From Actinomycetes bacterium (GTDB lineage Bacteria; Actinomycetota; Acidimicrobiia; Acidimicrobiales; Bog-793), in contig JAKBAA010000035.1 of the NCBI GenBank assembly GCA_021809425.1, forward strand, positions 1-34,007: a DNA stretch of 34,007 nt. The letters are read 5' to 3'. Positions 24,079 to 31,669 of the stretch are shown here, in pieces (the first letter of the stretch is position 1; every line of letters starts with the position of its first letter). A program made the position numbers and the translations under genes. The notes under the pieces were generated by a model, which worked only from the letters and a program-made list of their open reading frames with translations, was not told the DNA's origin and searched no databases.

Positions 24079-25536
24079 GTGCCCGCTGCCGTGCCCGCTG
24101 CCGTGCCCGTGCCGGGCGAGGGGCACCGGTACCTGCAGCTGGCGGACGCCATCGAGCAGCAGATCCGTGACGGGACGTTCCGGCCGGGCGAGCGGGTCCC
24201 GTCGGTGCGGCGGCTCCGCCAGGGGGCCCAGGTGAGCACGAGCACCGTCCTCGCCGCCTACCGGCTGCTCGAGGCGCGCGGCCTCGTGGCCGCCCGTCCG
24301 CAGTCGGGGTACTACGTGGTCGACCAGCCCGAGCGCAGGCACGAGGAGCCCGACCCGTCCCGGCCGCCGCTCGCCGCCCGCCGTGTCGACGCCTCGCTGG
24401 CGCTCCAGCTCAACCTCGGGATCGGCAACCCGCAGGAGGCGACGCTCGGGGCGGCGGTGCAGGGTCACGAGCTGATGCCGATGGCCGCCATCAACCGGCT
24501 GCTCGGCCAGGTGCTGCGGCACCAGCCGGTGGCGTGCCACTCGTACGACGCGCCGCCCGGGAGCGAGGCGTTGCGACGGGTGGTGGCGCGGCGGGGCCTG
24601 GACGCCGGCTACGTGGTGGCGCCCGACGAGGTGGTGGTGACGAGCGGGGCCAAGGAGGCGGTGTACCTGTCGATCCGCGCCGTCACCCGGCCGGGCGACA
24701 CGGTGGCGATCGAGTCGCCGACCTACTACGCCCTGCTCGAGGTGCTGGCGTCGCTCCAGCTGAAGGCGGTGGAGATCGCCAGCCACCCGCGCCACGGCCC
24801 CGACCTCGATGCCCTCGAGCGGGTGCTCCGGACGCGGCGGGTGGACGCCATCGCCCTCGTCTCCAACTTCTCCAACCCGACCGGGGCCTGCATGACCGAC
24901 GAGGCCAAGCAGCGACTGGTCGACCTGGTGGACGCCTTCGACGTGCCGCTCGTCGAGGACGACGTGTACGGCGAGCTCGCCTTCGAGGGACCACGGCCGC
25001 GCGCCGTCAAGTCGTTCGACCGGACCGGGCGGGTCCTGTACTGCTCGTCCTGCTCGAAGACCGTCTCGCCGGGGCTGCGGGTCGGCTGGTCGGTGCCGGG
25101 TCGCTACCAGAACGAGCTCGAGCTGCTGAAGCTGGTGGTCAACCAGGCGACGGCGACCGCCCCCCAGCTGGCGGTGGCGGCCTTCATCGAGAGCGGCGGC
25201 TTCGACCGGCACCTGCGACGGGTTCGGCGGATGTACCGCGACCAGATGGCCCGGACGATCGACGCCGTCCTCGACGCCTTCCCGACCGGCACCCGGGTGA
25301 CGCGGCCGCGGGGCGGCCACGTGCTGTGGGTGCAGCTCCCCGCCGAGGCGGACGCCGTGGCGCTGTACGACGAGGCGGTCGCCGAGGGCATCTCGTTCGC
25401 ACCTGGCCCGATGTTCTCGGCGTCGGGTGGCTACCGCAACTTCCTGCGGCTCAACACCGGCTTCCCGTGGACGATCGGCACCGCCCAGCGGATCGCCCGG
25501 CTGGGCGAGCTGCTCGAGGCCCAGCTGCAGGGTTGA
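24079..25536 (+). CDS. MocR-type regulator: GntR winged helix fused to a PLP aminotransferase fold
   Basis: A 485-residue protein. The N-terminal GntR-type DNA-binding domain (about 17-85) reads LADAIEQQIRDGTFRPGERV, SVRRL and STSTVLAAYRLLEARGLV. The C-terminal fold type I aminotransferase domain has SNPTG (Asn267), LVEDDVYGEL (Asp294/295, Tyr297) and the PLP-binding Lys327 in SSCSKTVSPGLRVGW. MocR regulators use PLP or an amino compound as signal. The start is unsure: GTG 24079, 24091, 24103 and 24109 lie in a short gtgcccgctgcc repeat; 24079 fits the promoter spacing. It is divergent from the MetE-like methyltransferase, which suggests control of methionine-related metabolism, by inference. 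An actual aminotransferase role is possible but less likely. Confidence 0.92.
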   Translation: MPAAVPAAVPVPGEGHRYLQLADAIEQQIRDGTFRPGERVPSVRRLRQGAQVSTSTVLAAYRLLEARGLVAARPQSGYYVVDQPERRHEEPDPSRPPLAARRVDASLALQLNLGIGNPQEATLGAAVQGHELMPMAAINRLLGQVLRHQPVACHSYDAPPGSEALRRVVARRGLDAGYVVAPDEVVVTSGAKEAVYLSIRAVTRPGDTVAIESPTYYALLEVLASLQLKAVEIASHPRHGPDLDALERVLRTRRVDAIALVSNFSNPTGACMTDEAKQRLVDLVDAFDVPLVEDDVYGELAFEGPRPRAVKSFDRTGRVLYCSSCSKTVSPGLRVGWSVPGRYQNELELLKLVVNQATATAPQLAVAAFIESGGFDRHLRRVRRMYRDQMARTIDAVLDAFPTGTRVTRPRGGHVLWVQLPAEADAVALYDEAVAEGISFAPGPMFSASGGYRNFLRLNTGFPWTIGTAQRIARLGELLEAQLQG

Positions 25537-25606
25537 CCCCCGGACCGCCGCAGGGTCGGTCGGGCCAGAACCCGTCCAGCGGGCCGGTCGGTTGCGAACA
25601 TGGGGC

Positions 25607-26437
25607 ATGGCCAGCTTCTCGATCGACCACCACAAGGCCCGGACCGGGCGGGTGACGTGGGACGACCTCGACCTGACCGCCTTCGGGACCGACCGGCTGC
25701 CCGAAGGGGCGCTGCGCTGCCTGCGGTCCATGCACGACGTGGAGCACCACACCATCTGCTACCTGCGCGAGGTGCTCGTCACGCCGGCCCATCGTGACCC
25801 GGAGCTGACGACGTTCCTCAGCCTGTGGGCCTTCGAGGAGCTGTGGCACGGCGAGGCGCTCGCCGCCGTGCTGGACGCCCACGGCGAGCCGGCCGGGACG
25901 GCCCGGGTGGCCGCGTCCCGCGCCAACCTCGGCGCACGCGACCACTTGCGGCCGCTCCTCATCGGCCTCGCCGGCTGGGCGGCCGGCGACGACTTCGTGG
26001 CCGTCCACATGGCCTGGGGCGCCGTGAACGAGCTCGCCACCCGGGCCGGCTACGCCCGACTGGTCGAGCGGGCGGGCCACCCGGTCCTGACCGAGCTCGT
26101 CAGCCGGATCCTCCGCCAGGAGGGGCGCCACGCCGCCTTCTACCTCGCCCAGGCCCACCGCCGCCTGGAGGCGAGCCGCCGTGCCCGGTGCCTCACCCGG
26201 GCCGCCCTCCGCCACCTGTGGCAGCCGGTCGGCTCCGGCGTCATGGCAAGCGCCGAGGCCGCCTTCCTCGTCGACTACCTGTTCGGCGGCGCCGACGGGC
26301 GGCGGGCGGCCGATCGGGTCGACCGGCAGCTCGACCGCCTGCCCGGCCTTTGCGGCCTCGGCCTGCTCCGAGGGGCCGTCGACGCGCGAACGACGGCGCG
26401 TCCCGCCGTCGGGGAGGCGAGCAGCTCAAGGCGGTAG
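25607..26437 (+). CDS. Ferritin-like four-helix diiron protein, unknown function
   Basis: A 276-residue all-helical protein with a full set of carboxylate-bridged diiron ligands: Glu46 (DVEHHT), Glu78-x2-His81 (FEELWHGE), Glu142 (VNELATRAGY) and Glu172-x2-His175 (RQEGRHAAFY). Two ExxH motifs plus two further Glu are the pattern of acyl-ACP desaturases and related oxygenases. The overall sequence is shorter than plant desaturases and lacks an obvious membrane segment, so a soluble oxygenase or desaturase is the best guess. GAACAT lies five bases before ATG 25607, and there is no ribosome binding site. The EAL gene follows 23 bases after the stop. The substrate is unknown. Confidence 0.8.
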   Translation: MASFSIDHHKARTGRVTWDDLDLTAFGTDRLPEGALRCLRSMHDVEHHTICYLREVLVTPAHRDPELTTFLSLWAFEELWHGEALAAVLDAHGEPAGTARVAASRANLGARDHLRPLLIGLAGWAAGDDFVAVHMAWGAVNELATRAGYARLVERAGHPVLTELVSRILRQEGRHAAFYLAQAHRRLEASRRARCLTRAALRHLWQPVGSGVMASAEAAFLVDYLFGGADGRRAADRVDRQLDRLPGLCGLGLLRGAVDARTTARPAVGEASSSRR

Positions 26438-26460
26438 CGCCCACCTGCCGTTACCAGCAT

Positions 26461-28536
26461 GTGCGCAGCGACTCGACCGGTCCCACCTGGCGCGGCTGGG
26501 TGGGCCGCGGCGACGAGGGCGCCGTCGTCAGCGAGCGCCGCCCGGGGAGGGCGGCACGAAGCCGGCTCTTCCCGAAGACCCGCTCCTGGTTCGTCCTCGG
26601 CGCCCCGATCGAGCTGCTCAGCCCGCTCTCGGTGCTCCGGATCGTGCTGGCGGTCGACGCCGTGGCGGCAACCGGCCTCGGTGTCGCCGGCCGCCGTTCC
26701 GACGTAGCCCCCGCCGTGGCGCTCGCCCCGGCCCTGCTCGCCGTGGGCGCCTGGCTGGCCCTCGCGCGGGTCCGCTCGGTCGGCCGGCCCGCCACCGTCG
26801 CCCTGCTCCTCCTCGGGGTGGCCGACGCCGCCGGCCTGGTGGCCGTCGTGCGCGGCACGGCGCTCGTGGCCGGGGCGGCCTTCCTGCTCGTCCCCGCCGG
26901 CGTCGCCGCCGGCCTGTTCCTCCGGCTGCGCTCGCTGCTCGCCGTCGCCGCGGCCATGGCGGGGGCCACCACCGCCGCCCTCGCCACCGGCGGCCACCTG
27001 GTCGCCGCCGTGGCGGCCGCACCGCTCGTGCTCGCCGGCACCACCACGGCGATGCTCGCCGTCCACTTCCTCCATGCCACCATCGAGCGTCGGGGTCGCA
27101 CGGACGCCGACACCGGGCTCCCCAACGGCTTCGGCCTCGCCGAGGCCGTCCGCCTCCGGGGCGGCTGGTCGCGCTTCCTCGTCGCCGCCGTCCTGCTCGA
27201 CGGCATCGCCGAGGTCCGCGAGGCGCTCGGCTACCGCGTCGGGACCGAGCTCGTGCGCCGCGCCGCCGAGGACCTCGGCCAGGTGCTCCCCGCCGACGCC
27301 CTCGTCGGCCGGGTGGTCGCCGACGAGCTGGTCGTGCTTGCGCCGCTTCCCGCCGAGCCCGACCAGTGGGCCCCCGGCGAGGCGGCCGGCAGCGGCGGAG
27401 CCGCCGGCGCCGACGGACTCGACGGCGGGGGCGATCACCGGGCCGGGAGCGCCCCGGTGATCCCGCCCGCCACCCTGTCGAGCGCCGAGGCGCTGTCCGG
27501 GGCGATCGTCCAGGCGCTCGGCAGCGGCCGGTACGTGGCCGGCGAGCTCGAGCTGGCCCTGCGCCCGCACGTCGGCCTCGCCGTCGCCCCCTACGAGGGG
27601 GAGGCGGTCGAAGAGCTCGTCCGTCGCGCCAGCCTCCGGGCGCCGCACGCCGCCAGCAACGGGCTGTCGTTCGCCCACTCGGACGGCAGCCGGCCGACCA
27701 TGACCGCCGACGACCTCGAGCTGCTCGCTGCCCTCCGCCTCGCCGGCACCCGCCAGGAGCTGTCGCTCGCCTACCAGCCCCAGGTCGAGGCGGCGACCGG
27801 GCGGACGGTCGCCGTCGAGGCGCTGCTGCGCTGGTCGAGCAGCCACCACGGCAGGGTGTCCCCCGGCCGGTTCATCCCGCTCGCCGAGCGGACCGGCCTC
27901 GTCGACCGGCTGACCGAGTGGGTGGTCGCAACCGCCCTCGACGCCCAGGTGCGCTGGCGGGAGCGCGGGCTGGACCTGCCCGTGTCGGTCAACCTGTCGG
28001 CGCGCTCGCTCACCCGGCCCGACCTCGCCCGGCTGGTCCTCGACGCGCTCGACGAGCGCGGGCTGCCCCCAGGGGCGCTCACCGTCGAGCTGACCGAGAC
28101 GGCCGAGCCGGCCGACCTGGCGCGGGCGGTCCAGCTGCTCGCCCCGCTGCACGACGCGGGGGTGCGCGTCTCGCTCGACGACTTCGGCGCCGGCTACACC
28201 TCGCTGTCGGTCCTCGCCCGCCTCCCGCTCGACGAGCTGAAGTGCGACCAGCGCTTCGTGCTGGACGCCCCCACCTCGCCGGCCGCCGCCGCCATCGTGG
28301 CGACGGTGCGCGAGCTCGCCTACCGGCTCGGCCTGACAGCAGTGGCCGAGGGGGTCGAGGAGGAGGCCCACCGCGCCGTGGTGGTCGAGGCCGGCTACGA
28401 CCTCCTCCAGGGCTTCCACTTCAGCCGGCCGCTCCCCGAGCTCGACCTGCTGGCGTCGCTCGACCGGGCCCCGGTCATGCGGACCGCGGCAGGTGCACCT
28501 CGGCGCGCCAGCCCCGGATCGCCCCCGGCACGCTGA
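26461..28536 (+). CDS. Membrane-bound EAL phosphodiesterase with degenerate GGDEF domain
   Basis: A 691-residue protein. Several hydrophobic segments (about 45-205) form a membrane domain without an evident sensor fold. A GGDEF-like domain (about 212-405) has GRVVADELVV where GGDEF is expected and a Gly/Ala-rich insert, so it is unlikely to make c-di-GMP. The EAL domain (about 418-675) has all key residues: EALLRW, NLSARSL, ELTET, LDDFGAGYTS, LKCDQRF, AEGVEEE and LLQGFHFS, so it should hydrolyse c-di-GMP. The start GTG 26461 is a guess among several GTG codons (26500 is also possible). Its 3' end overlaps the next gene on the other strand by 62 bases. It may be cotranscribed with the diiron protein gene. 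Confidence 0.92.
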   Translation: MRSDSTGPTWRGWVGRGDEGAVVSERRPGRAARSRLFPKTRSWFVLGAPIELLSPLSVLRIVLAVDAVAATGLGVAGRRSDVAPAVALAPALLAVGAWLALARVRSVGRPATVALLLLGVADAAGLVAVVRGTALVAGAAFLLVPAGVAAGLFLRLRSLLAVAAAMAGATTAALATGGHLVAAVAAAPLVLAGTTTAMLAVHFLHATIERRGRTDADTGLPNGFGLAEAVRLRGGWSRFLVAAVLLDGIAEVREALGYRVGTELVRRAAEDLGQVLPADALVGRVVADELVVLAPLPAEPDQWAPGEAAGSGGAAGADGLDGGGDHRAGSAPVIPPATLSSAEALSGAIVQALGSGRYVAGELELALRPHVGLAVAPYEGEAVEELVRRASLRAPHAASNGLSFAHSDGSRPTMTADDLELLAALRLAGTRQELSLAYQPQVEAATGRTVAVEALLRWSSSHHGRVSPGRFIPLAERTGLVDRLTEWVVATALDAQVRWRERGLDLPVSVNLSARSLTRPDLARLVLDALDERGLPPGALTVELTETAEPADLARAVQLLAPLHDAGVRVSLDDFGAGYTSLSVLARLPLDELKCDQRFVLDAPTSPAAAAIVATVRELAYRLGLTAVAEGVEEEAHRAVVVEAGYDLLQGFHFSRPLPELDLLASLDRAPVMRTAAGAPRRASPGSPPAR

Positions 28537-29035
28537 GGGCGGAGAGCGCCCCGAGGGCGAAGGCCACCACGGTGCCCGCCGGGGCGTCCGGCAGCGGCCG
28601 GACGACGAGGCCACGGGTCGGGTGGTCCTGCTCGACGAGCCACCCGGCCGGCACCGCCGCCCCGCCGGCCGCCAGGGCGGCGACGGCACGCCGCCCGGCG
28701 CGGTGGGTGAGCCCGAGCCGCGCCCGCTCGCGGCCCCGCTGACCGGGGGCGGCCGGCACCCACGTCCCCATCGTCAGCCCGGGGCCGCCCCCGCTCAGCA
28801 GGGTGAAGAACCGGAGCGCCGAGGGGCGGTCGTCGTCCTCCCCGTCCACCGTCGGGCGCAGGTTGACCCACCCGTCGCCGGCCGCCGACAGGCGCCCCAT
28901 CGCCGCCACCACCGCCGCCGGCTCGTCGGCCCGGAACGGGAACGTCTCGACCTTGCGCTCGCCGGCCACCGCCAGAGTCTCGCGCCGCCCGCCGGCCCGC
29001 CTCCCCGGCGGCAGTTCATCCGCCCGTAACCGCAC
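28475..29035 (-). CDS. Conserved-looking hypothetical protein
   Basis: A 186-residue soluble protein. Recognisable stretches are GDGWVNLRPTVDGEDDDRPS, ALRFFTLLSGGGPGLTMGTW and GWLVEQDHPTRGLVVRPLP, which look like a folded domain rather than a shadow frame. The C-terminal part (TVVAFALGALSALSVPGAIR and HLPRS) has one weakly hydrophobic stretch. The start GTG 29035 is weakly supported; a later GTG near 28969 is possible. It is convergent with the EAL gene, overlapping it by 62 bases, and divergent from the Rieske oxygenase gene. I do not recognise a family. Confidence 0.65.
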   Translation of the reverse strand: MRLRADELPPGRRAGGRRETLAVAGERKVETFPFRADEPAAVVAAMGRLSAAGDGWVNLRPTVDGEDDDRPSALRFFTLLSGGGPGLTMGTWVPAAPGQRGRERARLGLTHRAGRRAVAALAAGGAAVPAGWLVEQDHPTRGLVVRPLPDAPAGTVVAFALGALSALSVPGAIRGWRAEVHLPRSA

Positions 29036-29088
29036 GGACCGGGCGGCTCGCCAAGATGGGGCGAGCCGTCACCGGACAAGGAGCGCCC

Positions 29089-30141
29089 ATGCGCGTGTCG
29101 GAGCTGTCGTTCCTTCGCGACCACTGGTATGCGGTCGCCCGCATCGAGGACCTCGTCGACGGCCGGCCCCGGCCGGTCCGCCTGCTCGGGGACGACTACG
29201 TCCTGTGGGTGCCGGCCGGCGCCCCGCCGGTGCTCACCCAGCCGTACTGTCCCCATCGCGGCGCCGGCCTGGTGGCGGCCGCCACGAGCGGCGACCGGCT
29301 CGTCTGCCCCTACCACGGCTGGGCGTTCGCCCCGTCCGGTGCGTGCACCCACATCCCCCAGCTCGAGCCGGGAACCCCCGTGCCGCCGAAGGCGCGCCTT
29401 TCCACCTGGCCGGTCGTCGCACGCTACGGCCTGTACTGGGCCTGCGTCGGCACGCCCGTCGCCCCCGGACCACCGGCCTGGCACGAGGCCGACGAGCTCG
29501 GCTGGCGGGTCCGTGTCGACTTCTTCGAGCCGTGGGCGGCGAGCGCCCTCCGCATCGTCGACAACAACCTCGACCAGTCCCACCCGGCCTTCGTCCACCG
29601 GGGGACCTTCGGCGACCCGACCCGCCCGCTCGTCCCGCGCTACGACATCGAGCCCACCACCCACGGGTTCCGGGCGAGCATCGTGCACGAGGTGGGCGGG
29701 GTGGGCCCGCAGATGGGCATCGCCGACGAGACACGGCGCTTCGAGCGGCGAAGCGAGGTCGAGCTGCTGGGCCCGCTCACCACGCGCATCCGGCTCTCCT
29801 ACGGCGGGGCACCGCCCGACTACTGCTTCTACGGCTCCGCCACCCCGCTCGACGACACGAGCGCCGTGTACGTGCGCGTCTCCGCCCTCGCCGGCAGCGA
29901 GGACGAGCAACCCTACGAGCTGTTCTGGCACTACAGCCGCCGGGTCACCGAGGAGGACCGGGCCGTCCTCGAGACGACGAGCCCGGACTTTCCGCTCGAT
30001 CCCACCGCCGAGGTGCACCTGCGATGCGACCGGACCACCCTCGAGCTGCGCCGCCGCCTCGCCCGCCTGGCCACCGGCTGCCAGTCCGGGAAGCTGGCCC
30101 GCCCCTCAACCTCCGTGACAGGTTCGCCGTTACCTTCGTAG
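29089..30141 (+). CDS. Rieske non-heme iron oxygenase, alpha subunit type
   Basis: A 350-residue oxygenase. The Rieske [2Fe-2S] cluster ligands are Cys54/His56 (YCPHRGAG) and Cys73/His76 (VCPYHGWAF). The mononuclear iron site is NNLDQSHPAFVH with Asn159, Asp162, His165 and His170. It most resembles the vanillate O-demethylase / pheophorbide oxygenase branch, which does O- or N-dealkylation or hydroxylation with a separate reductase. No reductase gene is seen nearby, so electrons must come from elsewhere. ATG 29089 has AAGGAG five bases ahead. The last 20 residues are Ser/Thr/Pro-rich and may be unstructured. The substrate is unknown. Confidence 0.93.
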   Translation: MRVSELSFLRDHWYAVARIEDLVDGRPRPVRLLGDDYVLWVPAGAPPVLTQPYCPHRGAGLVAAATSGDRLVCPYHGWAFAPSGACTHIPQLEPGTPVPPKARLSTWPVVARYGLYWACVGTPVAPGPPAWHEADELGWRVRVDFFEPWAASALRIVDNNLDQSHPAFVHRGTFGDPTRPLVPRYDIEPTTHGFRASIVHEVGGVGPQMGIADETRRFERRSEVELLGPLTTRIRLSYGGAPPDYCFYGSATPLDDTSAVYVRVSALAGSEDEQPYELFWHYSRRVTEEDRAVLETTSPDFPLDPTAEVHLRCDRTTLELRRRLARLATGCQSGKLARPSTSVTGSPLPS

Positions 30142-30203
30142 CGGTACGACTCGAGAATGGTCACGCGTCCCGGCGCGGCCGCCGTGCCGGGCAGGGATGC
30201 GTG

Positions 30204-31544
30204 ATGGTCACCTCGACACGGCTCGACGAAGCGGTCCAGCGCATGTGCGACCCGGTCCTCGTCATGCAGCGCATCGTCGAGCAGGCCACCGACCTGCTCC
30301 CCGCCGCCGACGGGGCGGCGGTCGAGCTGCTCCTCGGCGACACGCTCTGCTACGTGTGCGCCACCGGCACGCTCGCCCCCTTCGCCGGCATCCGCCTCGA
30401 CCCGGCCGCCAGCCTGTCCGGGCTCGCCCTTCGCCAGAACCGGGCCGAGCGTTGCGACGACAGCGAGACCGACGAGCGGGTCGACCGCGAGGCGTGCCGC
30501 CTCGTCGGCTCCGTCTCGATGGTCTGCGTCCCGCTCCGCCACGGCGCCGATCCGGTCGGCGTCCTCAAGGTGAGCGCGCGGGCCTCGCACGCCTTCGACG
30601 ACGCCGACGTCGCCCTCCTCGGCCGTCTCGGCCGGTTCGTCACGACCACCATCACCAACGCCCGCGAGCTGCGCGAGGTGGCCGACGAGCTGCTGGCGCC
30701 GTCACCCGGCCCAGGGCCCGCCCTCGATGCCGTCGTCGACCACGAGGCCATGTCGACCTTCGTCGCCAACGTCGTCCTGCCCGGCGTCGTCGACCGGGTC
30801 GCCCTCGAGGAGCGCCTCCATGGCATCCTCGGCCGCGGCTGCCTCCACGTCCTGCTCCAGCCCATCGTCGACCTGCGCAGCTTCGAGCTCGCCGGCGCCG
30901 AAGCCCTCGCCCGGTTCCCGGTGGAGCCCCATCGCACCCCGGACGTCTGGTTCGCCGAGGCCCGGGCCGCCCATCAGGGGGTCGAGCTGCAGCTCGAGGC
31001 TGCCGGCTGCGCCCTCGCCGCCATGGCCAACGTTCCCGCCGGTGCCTTCCTCGCCGTCAACCTCGACGGCGAGGCGCTCGCCGACGAGCAGGTCACCTCC
31101 GTCCTCGAGGCGGTCGAGACCGGTCGCGTGGTGGTCGAGCTGACCGAGCACGTCGAGATCGACGACTATCCCGGCCTGCGCCGCTCGCTCACCCGCCTGC
31201 GCGCCGCCGGGGCACGCCTCGCCATCGACGACACCGGTGCCGGCTACTCGAGCTTCGTCCACATCCTCCAGCTCGCCCCCGAGCTCATCAAGCTCGACAT
31301 CGGCATCGTCCGCGGCGTCGACCGCGACCCGGTCCGTCGCAGCCTCGTCACCGCCGTCGTCGCCTTCGCCGGCGAGACCGGCTCGCGTGTCGTCGCCGAG
31401 GGCATCGAGACCGACGACGAGCTCGACGTGCTCCGCGACCTCGGCGTCGAGCTCGGCCAGGGCTACGGCCTCGCCCGTCCCATGCCGCCCGGCGAGCTCA
31501 CCGCCTGGGCGGCCGGCCTCGCCCGCCGGGTGCAGCCCGCCTGA
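30204..31544 (+). CDS. GAF-EAL cyclic di-GMP phosphodiesterase
   Basis: A 446-residue soluble protein. A GAF-like sensor domain covers about 15-160 (DGAAVELLLGDTLCYVCATG, SMVCVPLRHGADPVGVLKV). The EAL domain has the full active site: AGAEALARF (residues 231-239), VNLDGEAL, VELTEHVEI, AIDDTGAGYSS, LIKLDIGIV, AEGIETDDE and LGQGYGLARPM. I therefore expect c-di-GMP hydrolysis controlled by a small ligand or redox/light signal at the GAF domain. The domain has Cys15, Cys49, Cys52, Cys84, Cys98 and Cys108, which could sense redox. The start is ATG 30204 or GTG 30201; GCAGGG is spaced better for the ATG. It follows the Rieske gene with a 62-base gap. Confidence 0.93.
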   Translation: MVTSTRLDEAVQRMCDPVLVMQRIVEQATDLLPAADGAAVELLLGDTLCYVCATGTLAPFAGIRLDPAASLSGLALRQNRAERCDDSETDERVDREACRLVGSVSMVCVPLRHGADPVGVLKVSARASHAFDDADVALLGRLGRFVTTTITNARELREVADELLAPSPGPGPALDAVVDHEAMSTFVANVVLPGVVDRVALEERLHGILGRGCLHVLLQPIVDLRSFELAGAEALARFPVEPHRTPDVWFAEARAAHQGVELQLEAAGCALAAMANVPAGAFLAVNLDGEALADEQVTSVLEAVETGRVVVELTEHVEIDDYPGLRRSLTRLRAAGARLAIDDTGAGYSSFVHILQLAPELIKLDIGIVRGVDRDPVRRSLVTAVVAFAGETGSRVVAEGIETDDELDVLRDLGVELGQGYGLARPMPPGELTAWAAGLARRVQPA

Positions 31545-31592
31545 CCCGCCGCCCCCGCCCGGGCGGGCACGCCCGGCCGCCACCTCCGCCCC

Positions 31593-31631
31593 GCCGGGAT
31601 GGCACGCCGGGATGGCACGCCGGGATGGCAC
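31593..31631. repeat. Three tandem copies of a 13-base unit
   Basis: gccgggatggcac occurs three times without change, followed by a partial gccg. It lies between the GAF-EAL gene and the AT-rich promoter of the CLC gene. Confidence 0.9.
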
Positions 31632-31644
31632 GCCGCCCCATATA

Positions 31645-31659
31645 TATCGTGTTACGATA
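31645..31659. promoter_or_regulatory. AT-rich palindrome over the CLC promoter
   Basis: TATCGT-GTT-ACGATA is a perfect 6-3-6 inverted repeat within an AT-rich island (31640-31659) that stands out in the surrounding DNA. It covers the likely -10 of the CLC gene, as expected for a repressor operator. The regulator is not identified. Confidence 0.6.
31653..31658 (+). promoter_or_regulatory. Putative -10 element of the CLC gene
   Basis: TACGAT matches the TAnnnT consensus and is 11 bases before ATG 31670. It is within the palindrome. No convincing -35 is present in the 13-base repeats upstream. Confidence 0.5.
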
Positions 31660-31669
31660 GGCTTGGGCG

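Noticed and set aside
22783..25755. A 990-codon minus-strand frame running through the MocR gene region
   Set aside because: Only the part from 23913 down encodes a recognisable protein (MetE-like, with its own ribosome binding site); the upstream part is antisense to the MocR gene.
31593..31631. Possible CRISPR repeats
   Set aside because: The three 13-base copies are directly adjacent with no spacers, and no cas genes are present.
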